Below, one piece after another: positions 44,022 through 53,748 of a stretch of DNA of 64,000 nucleotides. Under the pieces are notes generated by a model, which did no database searches, was not told the origin of the DNA, and saw only the letters and a list, made by a program, of their open reading frames with translations. Position numbers and translations under genes: made by a program. How positions within the stretch are numbered: the first letter of the stretch is position 1; each line of letters starts with the position of its first letter. The stretch is from Synechococcus sp. UW140. GTDB taxonomy: Bacteria; Cyanobacteriota; Cyanobacteriia; PCC-6307; Cyanobiaceae. Where the stretch lies: the NCBI RefSeq assembly GCF_900474295.1, contig NZ_UCOB01000007.1, positions 22,585-86,584 on the forward strand, given 5' to 3'.

Positions 44022-47000
44022 TCAGCCAAGTTGTGTTGCGAAAGCCAATGCACCTGTCAAGCCGGCATTGTAGTCAATGGCCACCTCATTTGAAATGTAA
44101 TCGGACCTACGATCCGTGTAGGAAAAATCGTCAGCACGGCTTGGTCCTCCAACCAAAGCGCCGTATAAAATATGTTCGTTGGCTTCGAGGGAATTGAAAT
44201 CCTTCCAGCCAACACCAGAAGCGGCTCTGTGGTGTGGCTGCTCAGGCCAGTTGTCTCCAAAGCCAACGATGTAACTGGATTCCCTTGGATTGTTGCCAAG
44301 AATGTAATCCATAGAGTTCACCGCAAGTTGGCTGTATGCGCCCTCAGGGTTGACAATCGAATCAGCCACAACACCCGCGAGCATGGCGGTGTTGGCGGAA
44401 TAGCGAAGTGAGCCCCACTGATCAACAAAACGCAAGCCGCCTTCTGTGATCTGCGGTCCCTGATCTCCTGTGACCCAGCTGTCAAGCCAGGCTGTGACAT
44501 CGCTAAGGGCTTTTTGGTCATTCAGGTCTTGTCCGAGGAGAACTGCTGCTCCATAAGACGCATCATCCCAATTGGGTGCCCAGGACTGATTCAATCCTCC
44601 GATTGCAGTGTGATAGCGGTTCTGCGCATCGGACTGATACTGAGAACCATCCTGCCCAGCTGCTTCGAGGCCGCGTGCCAGCCATAAAGCTCCGTAGACG
44701 AGTTCATCCTGATAGCCACTCCAGGAGTTGTAAAAGGGTTGGACAGATGCAATCGAATCGGAATACTTCCCTTGATACTCAAGTGCAAAATCGAACAAGG
44801 CTGTTGCCTCATTCAGTAGCGTGTCTGCATAAAGTGTGTCCCCATTGTTTCGGAAGAGAATGGAGGCTGAGGCCATCGCTGCAGCACTGGCAGCAGCGAC
44901 ATCCGAGCCAGGCTTCTCTGCTGTGATGGCTAGGGCTGGGCGATCAATGGATTGGTTTTCGGGAGAGCTCCACAGGGCGTGGTCTGCCTGGCCATCACCA
45001 ACCTGAGCAATGAAAAACTCAGTTTCTCCATTGCTGTCGAGTTGATGTGCTTTTAATAGATAGTCTGTTCCCCAGCGGACCGTGCTTAAAAGCTGATCCG
45101 TCTGTTCTGCTATTTGATATCCCTTGGCGAAGGCAATCCCTCCCCAGGCCAGGGTGCTTAAGGTGGATGCAAGAGGAAGTCCAAATTTCACATGATCGCC
45201 GGCATCATGGTATCCACCAGTTAGGTCGAGGTTCAGGTCTGTCTGCAGATTGGATGGAGAAAGATCGCCAAAGTAAATGCCATCACGCCCATCGTTTAGG
45301 CCCGAATCACCACGCCATGCAATTCGATTGCTTGCTTCATCTAGATCGCCGCTGCGATTGGCCTCATAAAAGAGCAGCGATAGTTCTAAGGCCTTTTGAT
45401 AAGACGATGTGTCGTCGATCCCGATGGATGCACGATTAGATTCTTGGTTTGGGCTGCCTGGGATTTGTTCATTGGGAACCGCTGGGTTTTTTGGCTGTTC
45501 CTGCTGCGTGAAGGGTGGTGAACTCTCTAAAGAGGTTGCTGAAAATAACAACGCTTCGCTCAGCACCCCGTTGGTGCCGATTGAGTTGTCTTGACTGCCG
45601 TTGAAGCCAACGACTACCGTTTCGCCTGCACCAATCGATCGCCCCCACTCTGCGCCAGAAATCGTGTGCCGAATCAAGCCACTGTCTAATTCGATTGAGC
45701 TGGCTGTTGCGCCCCAGGGTTGTCCCTGAATGCCATGTTGACTATCAAAACTGAAGCTCCAATTCTCTAGATCATCCGCACTGGTGTTGGTGACTGCTAG
45801 CTCAGCGGTGAAGCCTCCCCACCAAATACTTCCGCCCACCTGGACATCAAGTGGCGATCTGGTCTGGCTGGCTGGCTGCGTTAACTCTGCTGCATCCAGA
45901 TCAGGATCTGAGCCCTCGCCGGGTTTGGCAGCCTCGATGTCGGCACCCTCAACAGGGCCTGGCTCCGCCTCGACCGGTTCAGGATCAGGCAGGAGTGCTC
46001 CTGGGAAAGGAACGGGTGAGGGGATTGATGCGATGCGGCCAGGTAATGCCTCTAGATTCTGATCGAGTGGATTACCAAGAGAAACAATGCCTTGGTAGTA
46101 ATTGATCACTGTTGCGTCTGACACCTCGAGAGCCGGCCACTGCGGCCAATCAAATGTGTCATTCATGAAGGGTTGGCGTTGATCCCAACCCAACACTGTG
46201 AGGTGATTGATGTCGTGGGCAATCGCCACACCTTCAATATCAAGGAAGCCATGCGTTCGGCCATGCATCCAGCCGCCGTAATGCGGCTCCATTTTGAGCG
46301 TGTTAATAAACGCCTCTGTTAAGCCTGAGGTTTCGATGTAATCAGCAAATCCCTCATGGCCATAGGCACGAGTCATTGCCATCACATCCGTCGCTGATCC
46401 CAAGCGGGCAGTGCGCTGAATGTCCGCCACGATCTGCGGGTCATACAACTCGTCTGCGATCCAGCCCACCTTGGCGCCCTGCATCGCATACCAAAGGCCG
46501 ACGCCCTTCACGTCATTGCCGCCGGGTTGACTGTTGTTCGTGAGGCCTTGTGCAAACGCCCACTCACCGACAGCGTCTAGATCAACAGCATCCAGGCCGG
46601 CAAAGCGCCGTAGGCCGTTGTAAGCCAGCAGAGCTTCTGTGGTGATGGCAGTTCTCCCACCCACCAGTTCGTTGTGTTCCGAGTTGTGGTTAGAGCCGTG
46701 AAAGGTGCCCCAGGTCGTGATGTCTGTGAACTCCCCTCCCGAGGCGGCACCATGCATGGAATGGGCCTCATGGCTGTGCATGTCGTGCAAGGAGGCTTCT
46801 GTTTCTGGTGCTGCTGAAGGCGGAGGGGTTGTCGTGTTGGTGTTGTTCTGCAGGCTTGCTGATCCTGACTGAGCCAGAAGAAGCTCTGCCGTGAGTTCGC
46901 CAGCTGTTCCCAGGTCTGTTCCCTGCTCGGCATTGAACCCCACGGTGATCGTGCCTCCGGCGGGAATGGATTGTCCCCAGCCGCTTCCTGTGAGGGTGTA

Positions 47001-47201
47001 ACGGGTCAGGCCATTGTCAAGCACTAAAGCTTCCAGTTCGGCCCCCCAGGGCGCGGTGTTCAATTGATGGGGGCTCTCGAAGCTGTAGCTCCAGTGATTC
47101 AGATCTCTACCGGAGCTGTTAGTGATCGTCAGCTCGGCTGTGAATCCACCCCACCAGATTGTTCCTCCGATGGTGATGTCCAGAAGTCCAGAAGTTGGCA
47201 C
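44022..47201 (-). CDS. CBM2-X-CBM2-GH9 cellulase-like protein
   Basis: A 1059-residue modular protein (GTG start). Family 2 carbohydrate-binding modules lie at about residues 5-110 and 448-555 (both with IWWGGFTAEL, N-x-S and Trp-rich faces). An unclassified His-rich module (about 140-390) separates them, followed by a Pro/Glu linker. The GH9 domain (about 595-1055) has GGYHDAGDHVKFGLP (Asp pair at about 666-669), a PHHRAASG His motif, and the catalytic acid in SNEVAIDYNAGLTGAL. It should cut beta-1,4-glucans. There is no Sec signal, so a type I or other route is needed. Unusual for a picocyanobacterium; probably acquired. Confidence 0.85.
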   Translation of the reverse strand: MPTSGLLDITIGGTIWWGGFTAELTITNSSGRDLNHWSYSFESPHQLNTAPWGAELEALVLDNGLTRYTLTGSGWGQSIPAGGTITVGFNAEQGTDLGTAGELTAELLLAQSGSASLQNNTNTTTPPPSAAPETEASLHDMHSHEAHSMHGAASGGEFTDITTWGTFHGSNHNSEHNELVGGRTAITTEALLAYNGLRRFAGLDAVDLDAVGEWAFAQGLTNNSQPGGNDVKGVGLWYAMQGAKVGWIADELYDPQIVADIQRTARLGSATDVMAMTRAYGHEGFADYIETSGLTEAFINTLKMEPHYGGWMHGRTHGFLDIEGVAIAHDINHLTVLGWDQRQPFMNDTFDWPQWPALEVSDATVINYYQGIVSLGNPLDQNLEALPGRIASIPSPVPFPGALLPDPEPVEAEPGPVEGADIEAAKPGEGSDPDLDAAELTQPASQTRSPLDVQVGGSIWWGGFTAELAVTNTSADDLENWSFSFDSQHGIQGQPWGATASSIELDSGLIRHTISGAEWGRSIGAGETVVVGFNGSQDNSIGTNGVLSEALLFSATSLESSPPFTQQEQPKNPAVPNEQIPGSPNQESNRASIGIDDTSSYQKALELSLLFYEANRSGDLDEASNRIAWRGDSGLNDGRDGIYFGDLSPSNLQTDLNLDLTGGYHDAGDHVKFGLPLASTLSTLAWGGIAFAKGYQIAEQTDQLLSTVRWGTDYLLKAHQLDSNGETEFFIAQVGDGQADHALWSSPENQSIDRPALAITAEKPGSDVAAASAAAMASASILFRNNGDTLYADTLLNEATALFDFALEYQGKYSDSIASVQPFYNSWSGYQDELVYGALWLARGLEAAGQDGSQYQSDAQNRYHTAIGGLNQSWAPNWDDASYGAAVLLGQDLNDQKALSDVTAWLDSWVTGDQGPQITEGGLRFVDQWGSLRYSANTAMLAGVVADSIVNPEGAYSQLAVNSMDYILGNNPRESSYIVGFGDNWPEQPHHRAASGVGWKDFNSLEANEHILYGALVGGPSRADDFSYTDRRSDYISNEVAIDYNAGLTGALAFATQLG

Positions 47202-47288
47202 AGTGCTGCCTTATCGATGACATCTCAACCTCAGCGATTCCAGATCCTTGTTTGGTGACTCACCCTCGATGAGATGCGACTAAAGGTG

Positions 47289-48911
47289 TCAAGTTGGCAA
47301 GCGTGGGCATGCATCCACCAGCTTCTTTGTGATTGCAGCTTTGGGACGGGCCAGCAGTTGATCGCCCGGGCCTTGTTCCACGATCCGGCCGTGATCGAGC
47401 ACGATCAGCTGGTGACAGAAGCCACTGGCCACGGATAGATCGTGGGTGACGAACACCATGGCTAGGCCAAGGCGGTGTTGCAGTGTGCGCAGCAGGTTGA
47501 GGACGTCTGCCTGAATCTCTGCATCCAGCATGCTCACGCTCTCATCACAGATCAGCACTTTTGGCTCTAGAGCCAGAGCGCGGGCGATCGCCACACGCTG
47601 CTGCTGTCCCCCTGAGAGCTGCCGGGGTCGCCTGTTCTGGAATTGTTCTGCGGGTGAGAGTCCCACGAGTTCCAGCAATTCCCTGGCTCGTTCCCGGGCT
47701 GCTGTTTTGCTCCGCAGGCCATGAATCAACAGGGGATCAGCGATGGCATCGCTTACGCACATCGCCGGATTGAGGCAGGCGAGTGGGTCCTGGAACACCA
47801 TTTGGATTGAGCGTCTGAGCAGACGCTCTCGGCCCCCTCGCTGCTGCAGCAGATTGACCCCCTCAAGCCAAACTTGGCCTCCCCGGATCGGACTCAGTCC
47901 CATCAGGGCTCGGCAAAGCGTGCTCTTGCCGCAGCCGGATCCTCCCACCACGCCCAGGGATTCGCCTGCCTGAAGTTGGAAGCTCACGCCATCGACGGCC
48001 TTCAGCCACCGCGGAAACCATGGTGTTTCACCAAGGTTGTGCCAGCAGCGCAGTTCCTCCACTTGGAGCACTGTTGTGGCAGTCGGTGCTGATGGGGTGG
48101 TCCCTCCCTCGCGTTGGCGTGCCGCCTGCACCAGCCTCTGCCCCACCATTGAGCTGGGTTGGGTGAGGACTGTCGTGCTGCTGGAGGTCTCCACGACTTG
48201 CCCTCCATCCAGCACGGCCATGCGATCGCACCAACGATGGGCCATGGCCAGGTCGTGGCTGATCAGAAGCAGGGCACTGCCGAGGCCGTCGCAGAGCTGG
48301 CGCAGTTCCGCCATGACCTGTCCCGCCACGGCCGCATCCAGGCTTGTGGTGGGTTCATCGGCGATCACGAGCGGGGGATGGAGGCAGATGGCCAGCGCGA
48401 TGGCCAGGCGCTGGCGCATGCCACCACTGAATTCATGGGGGTAGGCGTTGAAGCGGTCGGCACCGATGCTCACCCGTTCCAGCAACTCTTCGGCTCGCTC
48501 GCGCTGGGCTTTTAGAGGCAGCTCAGGACCGTGGGCACGCAAGGTGTCGAGCAAGTGCCCTCCCACCGTCATGAGGGGGTTGAGCCGTGTCATCGGGTCC
48601 TGGAACACCAGTCCCACCGCTTCACCCCGCAGCTGCTGCAGATTCCGTCTACTGAGACGGCGGGGGTCATGGCCGTTCAGCTTCAGCGTGCCCTCGCAGA
48701 CACTTCCCGTGGGCAGCAACTGCAGTGCAGCTTTCGCAACGGTGCTTTTGCCGCAGCCGGAGGGGCCGACTAGTGCCAGGTGTTCCCCTGCTGTGATGCG
48801 TAGATCAAGGCCATTCAGGGTCCACTGCTCGGCGCCTGGATAGCGCAGATGCAGGTGCTCCAGTTCCAGCACCGCCTTCCGCGGGCTTGCTTGGCCTGGG
48901 CGTTGGCTCAT
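47289..48911 (-). CDS. Peptide/nickel-type ABC transporter ATPase with two fused ABC domains
   Basis: A 540-residue protein from ATG 48911 (MSQRPGQ). Two nucleotide-binding domains are fused: the first with Walker A LVGPSGCGKST, signature FSGGMRQRLAIA and Walker B VIADEPTTSLDA; the second with VVGGSGCGKST, LSGGQQQRVAIA and LICDESVSMLDA. This is the DppD-DppF (GsiA/YejF) type serving oligopeptide or nickel importers. No permease or binding protein is adjacent, so the substrate is open. Divergent from the spoT gene across about 56 bp. Confidence 0.88.
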   Translation of the reverse strand: MSQRPGQASPRKAVLELEHLHLRYPGAEQWTLNGLDLRITAGEHLALVGPSGCGKSTVAKAALQLLPTGSVCEGTLKLNGHDPRRLSRRNLQQLRGEAVGLVFQDPMTRLNPLMTVGGHLLDTLRAHGPELPLKAQRERAEELLERVSIGADRFNAYPHEFSGGMRQRLAIALAICLHPPLVIADEPTTSLDAAVAGQVMAELRQLCDGLGSALLLISHDLAMAHRWCDRMAVLDGGQVVETSSSTTVLTQPSSMVGQRLVQAARQREGGTTPSAPTATTVLQVEELRCWHNLGETPWFPRWLKAVDGVSFQLQAGESLGVVGGSGCGKSTLCRALMGLSPIRGGQVWLEGVNLLQQRGGRERLLRRSIQMVFQDPLACLNPAMCVSDAIADPLLIHGLRSKTAARERARELLELVGLSPAEQFQNRRPRQLSGGQQQRVAIARALALEPKVLICDESVSMLDAEIQADVLNLLRTLQHRLGLAMVFVTHDLSVASGFCHQLIVLDHGRIVEQGPGDQLLARPKAAITKKLVDACPRLPT

Positions 48912-48967
48912 GGATGGCGCTGCAGGGCACATGACTCCAATACCATGGTTCAACCCTGCCGGGTCGG

Positions 48968-51301
48968 ATGCTGAAGGGCACCTCTGCGTCAGAACCGACA
49001 CAGACCGATGCGGTCTGTGCTCAACCGCCCGCCGGTCTACCCACTGTTCGCGCCCATCCGATCCGCAGTATTGAGGATTACGGCATCCCCCTGCCGGAGT
49101 GGCTGCAGGAGTGCCTGAAGCATGTGCCCCCCGGGGCGGGCTATAGCTGCCCCACCGATGCGGAGGCGTTGCTCGCTGCAGCCTTTGATTTCGCTTTCCA
49201 GCTGCATGAAGGCCAGTTCCGCGCCAGTGGTGATCCCTACATCATTCATCCTGTTGCGGTCGCAGATTTGCTGCGCGATATCGGAGCCAGTGCTCCGGTG
49301 ATCGCCGCCGGTTTCCTCCACGATGTCGTGGAAGACACCGACCTCACCCCAGAGCAGCTGGAGGCCCATTTCGGGGCTGAAGTGCGTTCCCTGGTGGAGG
49401 GGGTGACCAAGCTTGGCGGGCTGCATTTCACCAATCGCACCGAGGCTCAGGCTGAGAACCTGCGCAAGATGTTCCTGGCCATGGCCAGTGATATTCGTGT
49501 GGTTTTGGTGAAACTCGCGGATCGCCTGCACAACATGCGCACGCTGGGAGCGCTCAAGCCGGAGAAGCAGGAGCGTATTGCGCGTGAAACCCGTGAGATC
49601 TACGCCCCTCTGGCCAACCGTCTTGGCATTGGCCGTTTGAAGTGGGAATTAGAAGACCTCGCCTTCAAACTGTTGGAGCCCGAGGCTTTTCGCGAAATCC
49701 AGCAGGAGGTGGCGACCAAGCGCAGTGAACGGGAAGAGCGGCTGGCGGTGACCTTGAAGCTTCTGGCCGATCGGCTGTCGGCGGTGGGACTCGAGAGCTG
49801 CGAGGTGACAGGTCGCCCGAAGCATCTCTATGGCATCTGGAGCAAGATGCAGCGCCAGCAGAAGGCGTTTCACGAGATCTACGACGTTGCGGCGGTTCGG
49901 ATCATCACCCCCAATCTTGAAACGTGTTATCGGGCCCTGGCGGTGGTGCATGACACGTTTCGGCCGATCCCAGGCCGCTTTAAGGACTACATCGGTCTGC
50001 CTAAGCCCAATGGTTATCAATCCCTGCATACAGCGGTGATCGGCCGACATCGGCCGATTGAAGTGCAGATCCGAACGGCGGAGATGCACCAAGTGTCGGA
50101 GTTCGGGATCGCGGCCCATTGGAAATACAAGGAGGGTGGTTCACCAGCCGCTGGTGGGGATACCGAACGCTTCAACTGGCTGCGTCAACTGGTGGACTGG
50201 CAGCAGGAGGGAGGTAACGACGATCACAATGACTACTTGGCCTCAATCAAGGAAGATCTCTTCGATGAAGAGGTCTTTGTGTTCACCCCCAAGGGCGAAG
50301 TGGTGGGGTTACGTAAAGGTTCAACCGCTGTTGATTTTGCTTATCGCATTCATTCAGAGGTCGGGGATCATTGCCATGGCGTACGCATTAATGACCGCCT
50401 ATCGACATTGTCCGCATCACTGCAAAATGGTGATTTCGTTAACATCCTCACTAGTAAGACGGCCCACCCCAGCCTCGACTGGCTGAACTTCGTTGCAACG
50501 CCAACGGCACGTAATCGCATCCGTCAGTGGTACAAACGCAGCCATCGTCAAGAAACGATCCAGCGTGGCAAGGAACTGCTGGAGCGTGAGCTGGGGCGTA
50601 GCGGCTTCGATTCTCTGCTCTGCAGTGAGGCAATGACACGCGTTTCCGAGCGTTGCAATCTTCACAGCACCGAAGATTTGTTGGCTGCCCTTGGCTTTGG
50701 GGCTGTCACCTTGCATCAGGTACTAAATCGCCTGCGAGAGGAGATTCGTCTGCAGACCGAGGCTGAAGCCCAGCCCCTCAGCAATGAGGACGTGGCTCGC
50801 AAGTTGGTGGAGCATCAGACGGATGGTCCGCCGCGGGAACGGCAAGGCGAACTTCAGCCGATCCTCGGACTAGAGGGGCTCGACTACCGACTTGGAGGTT
50901 GCTGTAGTCCCCTGCCTGGGGAAGCGATCGTCGGCACCGTGGCTCTCGGCAACCATGGCATCACCATCCATCGCCAGGAGTGCGCCAACATCGAGGCCAT
51001 TCCAACTGAACGGCGACTACCGGTGCGCTGGAATCCTGATGCCAGCCGCAATGGTCAGCGCTTCCCTGTGCATCTCCGTATTGATGTGATCGATCGTGTT
51101 GGGATCCTGAAAGACATCCTGATGCGACTCTCGGATGGATCGATCAACGTCAGTGATGCGCGTGTGAAAACGGCTTACGGCAAGCCGGCACGCATCGAGC
51201 TGTTGGTTGAGCTAGGCAGTGCCGATCTGCTGCAGCGCACGATGCATCAGATCCGTTCAATGGCGGATGTTCTCGACATCGCCCGAACCGGTCAGGGTTG
51301 A
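48968..51301 (+). CDS. spoT: RelA/SpoT-type (p)ppGpp synthetase/hydrolase
   Basis: A 777-residue bifunctional Rel enzyme. HD hydrolase domain (about 85-190; GFLHDVVEDTDLTPEQL), synthetase domain (about 270-390; YDVAAVRIITP, RFKDYIGLPKPNGYQSLHT), TGS (about 430-495; VFVFTPKGEVVGLRKGSTA), a zinc-finger-like region, and a C-terminal ACT domain (about 700-775). The intact HD motif indicates hydrolase activity. It makes or degrades the stringent-response alarmone. Last 10 bp overlap the convergent histidine kinase gene. Confidence 0.95.
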   Translation: MLKGTSASEPTQTDAVCAQPPAGLPTVRAHPIRSIEDYGIPLPEWLQECLKHVPPGAGYSCPTDAEALLAAAFDFAFQLHEGQFRASGDPYIIHPVAVADLLRDIGASAPVIAAGFLHDVVEDTDLTPEQLEAHFGAEVRSLVEGVTKLGGLHFTNRTEAQAENLRKMFLAMASDIRVVLVKLADRLHNMRTLGALKPEKQERIARETREIYAPLANRLGIGRLKWELEDLAFKLLEPEAFREIQQEVATKRSEREERLAVTLKLLADRLSAVGLESCEVTGRPKHLYGIWSKMQRQQKAFHEIYDVAAVRIITPNLETCYRALAVVHDTFRPIPGRFKDYIGLPKPNGYQSLHTAVIGRHRPIEVQIRTAEMHQVSEFGIAAHWKYKEGGSPAAGGDTERFNWLRQLVDWQQEGGNDDHNDYLASIKEDLFDEEVFVFTPKGEVVGLRKGSTAVDFAYRIHSEVGDHCHGVRINDRLSTLSASLQNGDFVNILTSKTAHPSLDWLNFVATPTARNRIRQWYKRSHRQETIQRGKELLERELGRSGFDSLLCSEAMTRVSERCNLHSTEDLLAALGFGAVTLHQVLNRLREEIRLQTEAEAQPLSNEDVARKLVEHQTDGPPRERQGELQPILGLEGLDYRLGGCCSPLPGEAIVGTVALGNHGITIHRQECANIEAIPTERRLPVRWNPDASRNGQRFPVHLRIDVIDRVGILKDILMRLSDGSINVSDARVKTAYGKPARIELLVELGSADLLQRTMHQIRSMADVLDIARTGQG

Positions 51302-52746
51302 TCGATCAATGGCAGGTCCAGGCTGAACTGGCTGCCTTCTCCCACCGTGGAAAGCACCGTGACAGTGCCGCCCATTCCCTCCATCAGCATCTTCACAATC
51401 GACAGGCCCAGGCCTGAGCTGCTCTCTCCCTTCGGAATGGAGACGCCTTCGGCGCGGGTGAAGCGTTCGAAGATGCGTTCGAGCTGATCGGTCGGGATGC
51501 CCTGGCCCTGATCTTCAACAATGAGACGGACGGTCTTGGCTTCAGGCCTGACCTCAAGGGAGATTGGACTATCAGCAGAGGAGTATTTGACGGCATTGCC
51601 GATCAGGTTGCTGATGCACTGCACGAGGCGGTCGGGATCACCGATCACTTCCAGTGCAGGCAGCTCCATGAGGTTGTCGCGGATTGGATTGGTATGGGCG
51701 GCTCTCGCCAGCCTCAGGGCATGTTCCAGGCTCGGCATCAGCTCGAAAGGTTCGCGTCGGATCGAGAGCTGGTGGTTGTCGGCACGGCTGAGGTCGAGCA
51801 GATCGCTGAGCATGCGGTTCAGCCTCAACACCTCTTGATTGGCAATCCCGAGCGCATGGCGCTGTTGCTCAGCTAGCGATTCCCCCCGGTGCAGCACCGA
51901 TTGGATAAAGCCCGAGATCACCGTTAAGGGCGTGCGGAATTCGTGGCTGATGGTGGAAGCGAACTGTTTCTGATTGCTGGCCGCGAGTTGAAGGCGCTCC
52001 ACCATCTGGTTGAACTCTTGCAGAATCGGTAGGAGTTCAACTGGGGCTCCCGCGGTGGAGAGAGTCGCGGCCTGCAGGGTGTTGAGCTCAATTTCTGAAA
52101 GCTCCTGACTGATGCTGCGGATGGGCTTGAAAATGCGGCGGGCCGCGATGATCAGAATGGTGGTCGTGAGGAGGATAAGGGTTAATTCAGAGGCCAGCTT
52201 GATCATCATTTGGGCGTGGATCAGCGGCATGCTGTAGAGCGGCCTCAGATAAACGAAATGGCCTGTGGCGGCACCGCCTGGAAGCTTGATCGCTTTCAGT
52301 GCGACTGCTTCATGTTCGTCGTTCTCGACAATGGCAAACCCCCGTGGTGCCGCCACAGCTCGGTCTGCCAAGGCATGCAAGTGCGTCTGGCTGAACAGGA
52401 CGTGACTGCCGCGGGTACTTGCCAGTCCGCCATTGCCCACGATCATGCCCACCTTGCCGTCGTAGAGACGCAGTGGTTTCAGGAAGCGTTGGTAGTCCTG
52501 CATCGTGCAACAGCGTTTGGCTTGCTCTGCCGTGAGTTGATCGACTTGATCATTGACATCTTTGAGCGGTGCGATTGCCTGCCGCTCAAGCTTTTTCTCC
52601 AGGAATCCTTGAAGGAAAATTTGTCGCAGTTCACGGGTGATCAGTAGGCTCGCAACCGATTGTGTGAGCACAACCGTCAGGCTGATCAAGAGAAAACGAC
52701 GGGCCAACGACCAGCGTTGTACTGGGTGAGGGTTGGGCATGCTCAC
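51292..52746 (-). CDS. Membrane sensor histidine kinase
   Basis: A 484-residue kinase: TM1 about 17-37, an external sensor region of ~145 residues, TM2 about 184-204, a HAMP-like linker, a HisKA helix with phospho-acceptor His268 (STISHEFRTPLTVISG), and an HATPase domain (ISNLIGNAVKYS, VEDQGQGIP, GLGLSIVKMLMEG). The start is GTG overlapping the stop of the binding-protein gene (GTGA); ATG 52740 is possible. No response regulator gene is adjacent. Coupling to a PhnD-like lipoprotein suggests it senses that protein's ligand. Confidence 0.9.
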   Translation of the reverse strand: MSMPNPHPVQRWSLARRFLLISLTVVLTQSVASLLITRELRQIFLQGFLEKKLERQAIAPLKDVNDQVDQLTAEQAKRCCTMQDYQRFLKPLRLYDGKVGMIVGNGGLASTRGSHVLFSQTHLHALADRAVAAPRGFAIVENDEHEAVALKAIKLPGGAATGHFVYLRPLYSMPLIHAQMMIKLASELTLILLTTTILIIAARRIFKPIRSISQELSEIELNTLQAATLSTAGAPVELLPILQEFNQMVERLQLAASNQKQFASTISHEFRTPLTVISGFIQSVLHRGESLAEQQRHALGIANQEVLRLNRMLSDLLDLSRADNHQLSIRREPFELMPSLEHALRLARAAHTNPIRDNLMELPALEVIGDPDRLVQCISNLIGNAVKYSSADSPISLEVRPEAKTVRLIVEDQGQGIPTDQLERIFERFTRAEGVSIPKGESSSGLGLSIVKMLMEGMGGTVTVLSTVGEGSQFSLDLPLIDQP

Positions 52747-53690
52747 AGGTTCTGACAGGTCGGGAATCCACCGGTGGAGGCATGCACATCGGCCACCTTC
52801 TGCAGCGTCTGGTGGGGGAAGGATGGATTGGGCTTCTCAAATCCCTGATACCCCCATGTTGCGAGCACGCGTTGGTGTTCTGGCCGCTCTGGATTGAGGG
52901 CCAGCAGGGCTGTGGCTACTTTCTGCAGCTGCTCATGTTTCAGGCTCTGAGCAGGGTGCACCGCCGTGACCACGAAGTCATTACGACTGAGTTCGCTCTG
53001 CCAAACCACGCTGACCTTGTCTCGGACCTCAGGGGCAATGGCCTGGAGCGGATCGCCGCTGAGGCTGGGAATGAAGGCCAGGTCAATGCTGCCATCGGCG
53101 ACCAGTAAGGGCAGATGGTTGGTGTTGGGTTCGTGGAAACATTCGCTGATGCTGAGAAACGGCACCTCCTGCTGATGTAGATGCAACAGCGGCTGTAAAA
53201 ATGTCGACCCTGAGGCGCGGCTGCCGAAGCCGATGCTTTGGTTGTGCACGATGGAGAGAGGCGATGCCCCATCACTTCGTTCTTGGCTGTTCTCGAGACT
53301 GGCGCTGTTGCGAATCAGGACGCTGCGGAATGAACGTTTCTGAATGACAAGGGGGGTCACCTTGGGATTGTTGTGCAGGAGTTTGAAACCGCCGTATAAG
53401 CCAATATTGATCAGGTCAACGTCGCCATCGCGAAGCATCTGATGGCTGTGTTCATAGTTAATTGCGGGTACATAATCAATGCGTAGGCCTGTGGCTTTCT
53501 CTAGGTAAGGAATGACGATTGCCATTCTTTGGTTGATGACTTCTTGGCTTTGGTAAGGCTCTTCGGCAAGGCGTAGATCTGCCGGTGCACGCTTAAGGGT
53601 GGTTTGGTTGTTGTTCTCTTTGCAGCTCGTGATCAGCAGCCCCATGCAGATGCTGGTGATCAGAGTGAGTTGTCTTGATGACTGAATCAT
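52743..53690 (-). CDS. PhnD/SsuA-like periplasmic binding lipoprotein
   Basis: A 315-residue protein from ATG 53690. Lipoprotein signal with lipobox LITSC near residue 23. A PhnD-type fold is suggested by RLAEEPYQSQEVINQRM, YLEKATGLRIDYVP, GDVDLINIGLYGG, and GFGSRASGSTFLQPLLHL (the S-x-S-T ligand motif). Normally such proteins deliver phosphonate or phosphite to ABC importers; here the partner is a histidine kinase and no permease is present, so a sensing role is more likely. Its stop overlaps the kinase start. Confidence 0.82.
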   Translation of the reverse strand: MIQSSRQLTLITSICMGLLITSCKENNNQTTLKRAPADLRLAEEPYQSQEVINQRMAIVIPYLEKATGLRIDYVPAINYEHSHQMLRDGDVDLINIGLYGGFKLLHNNPKVTPLVIQKRSFRSVLIRNSASLENSQERSDGASPLSIVHNQSIGFGSRASGSTFLQPLLHLHQQEVPFLSISECFHEPNTNHLPLLVADGSIDLAFIPSLSGDPLQAIAPEVRDKVSVVWQSELSRNDFVVTAVHPAQSLKHEQLQKVATALLALNPERPEHQRVLATWGYQGFEKPNPSFPHQTLQKVADVHASTGGFPTCQNL

Positions 53691-53748
53691 GGTGGAGCCC
53701 ATAAGAGCAGCCTAGGAATCCAAGGCCGACTGGACAGTTGCTGTTGGG

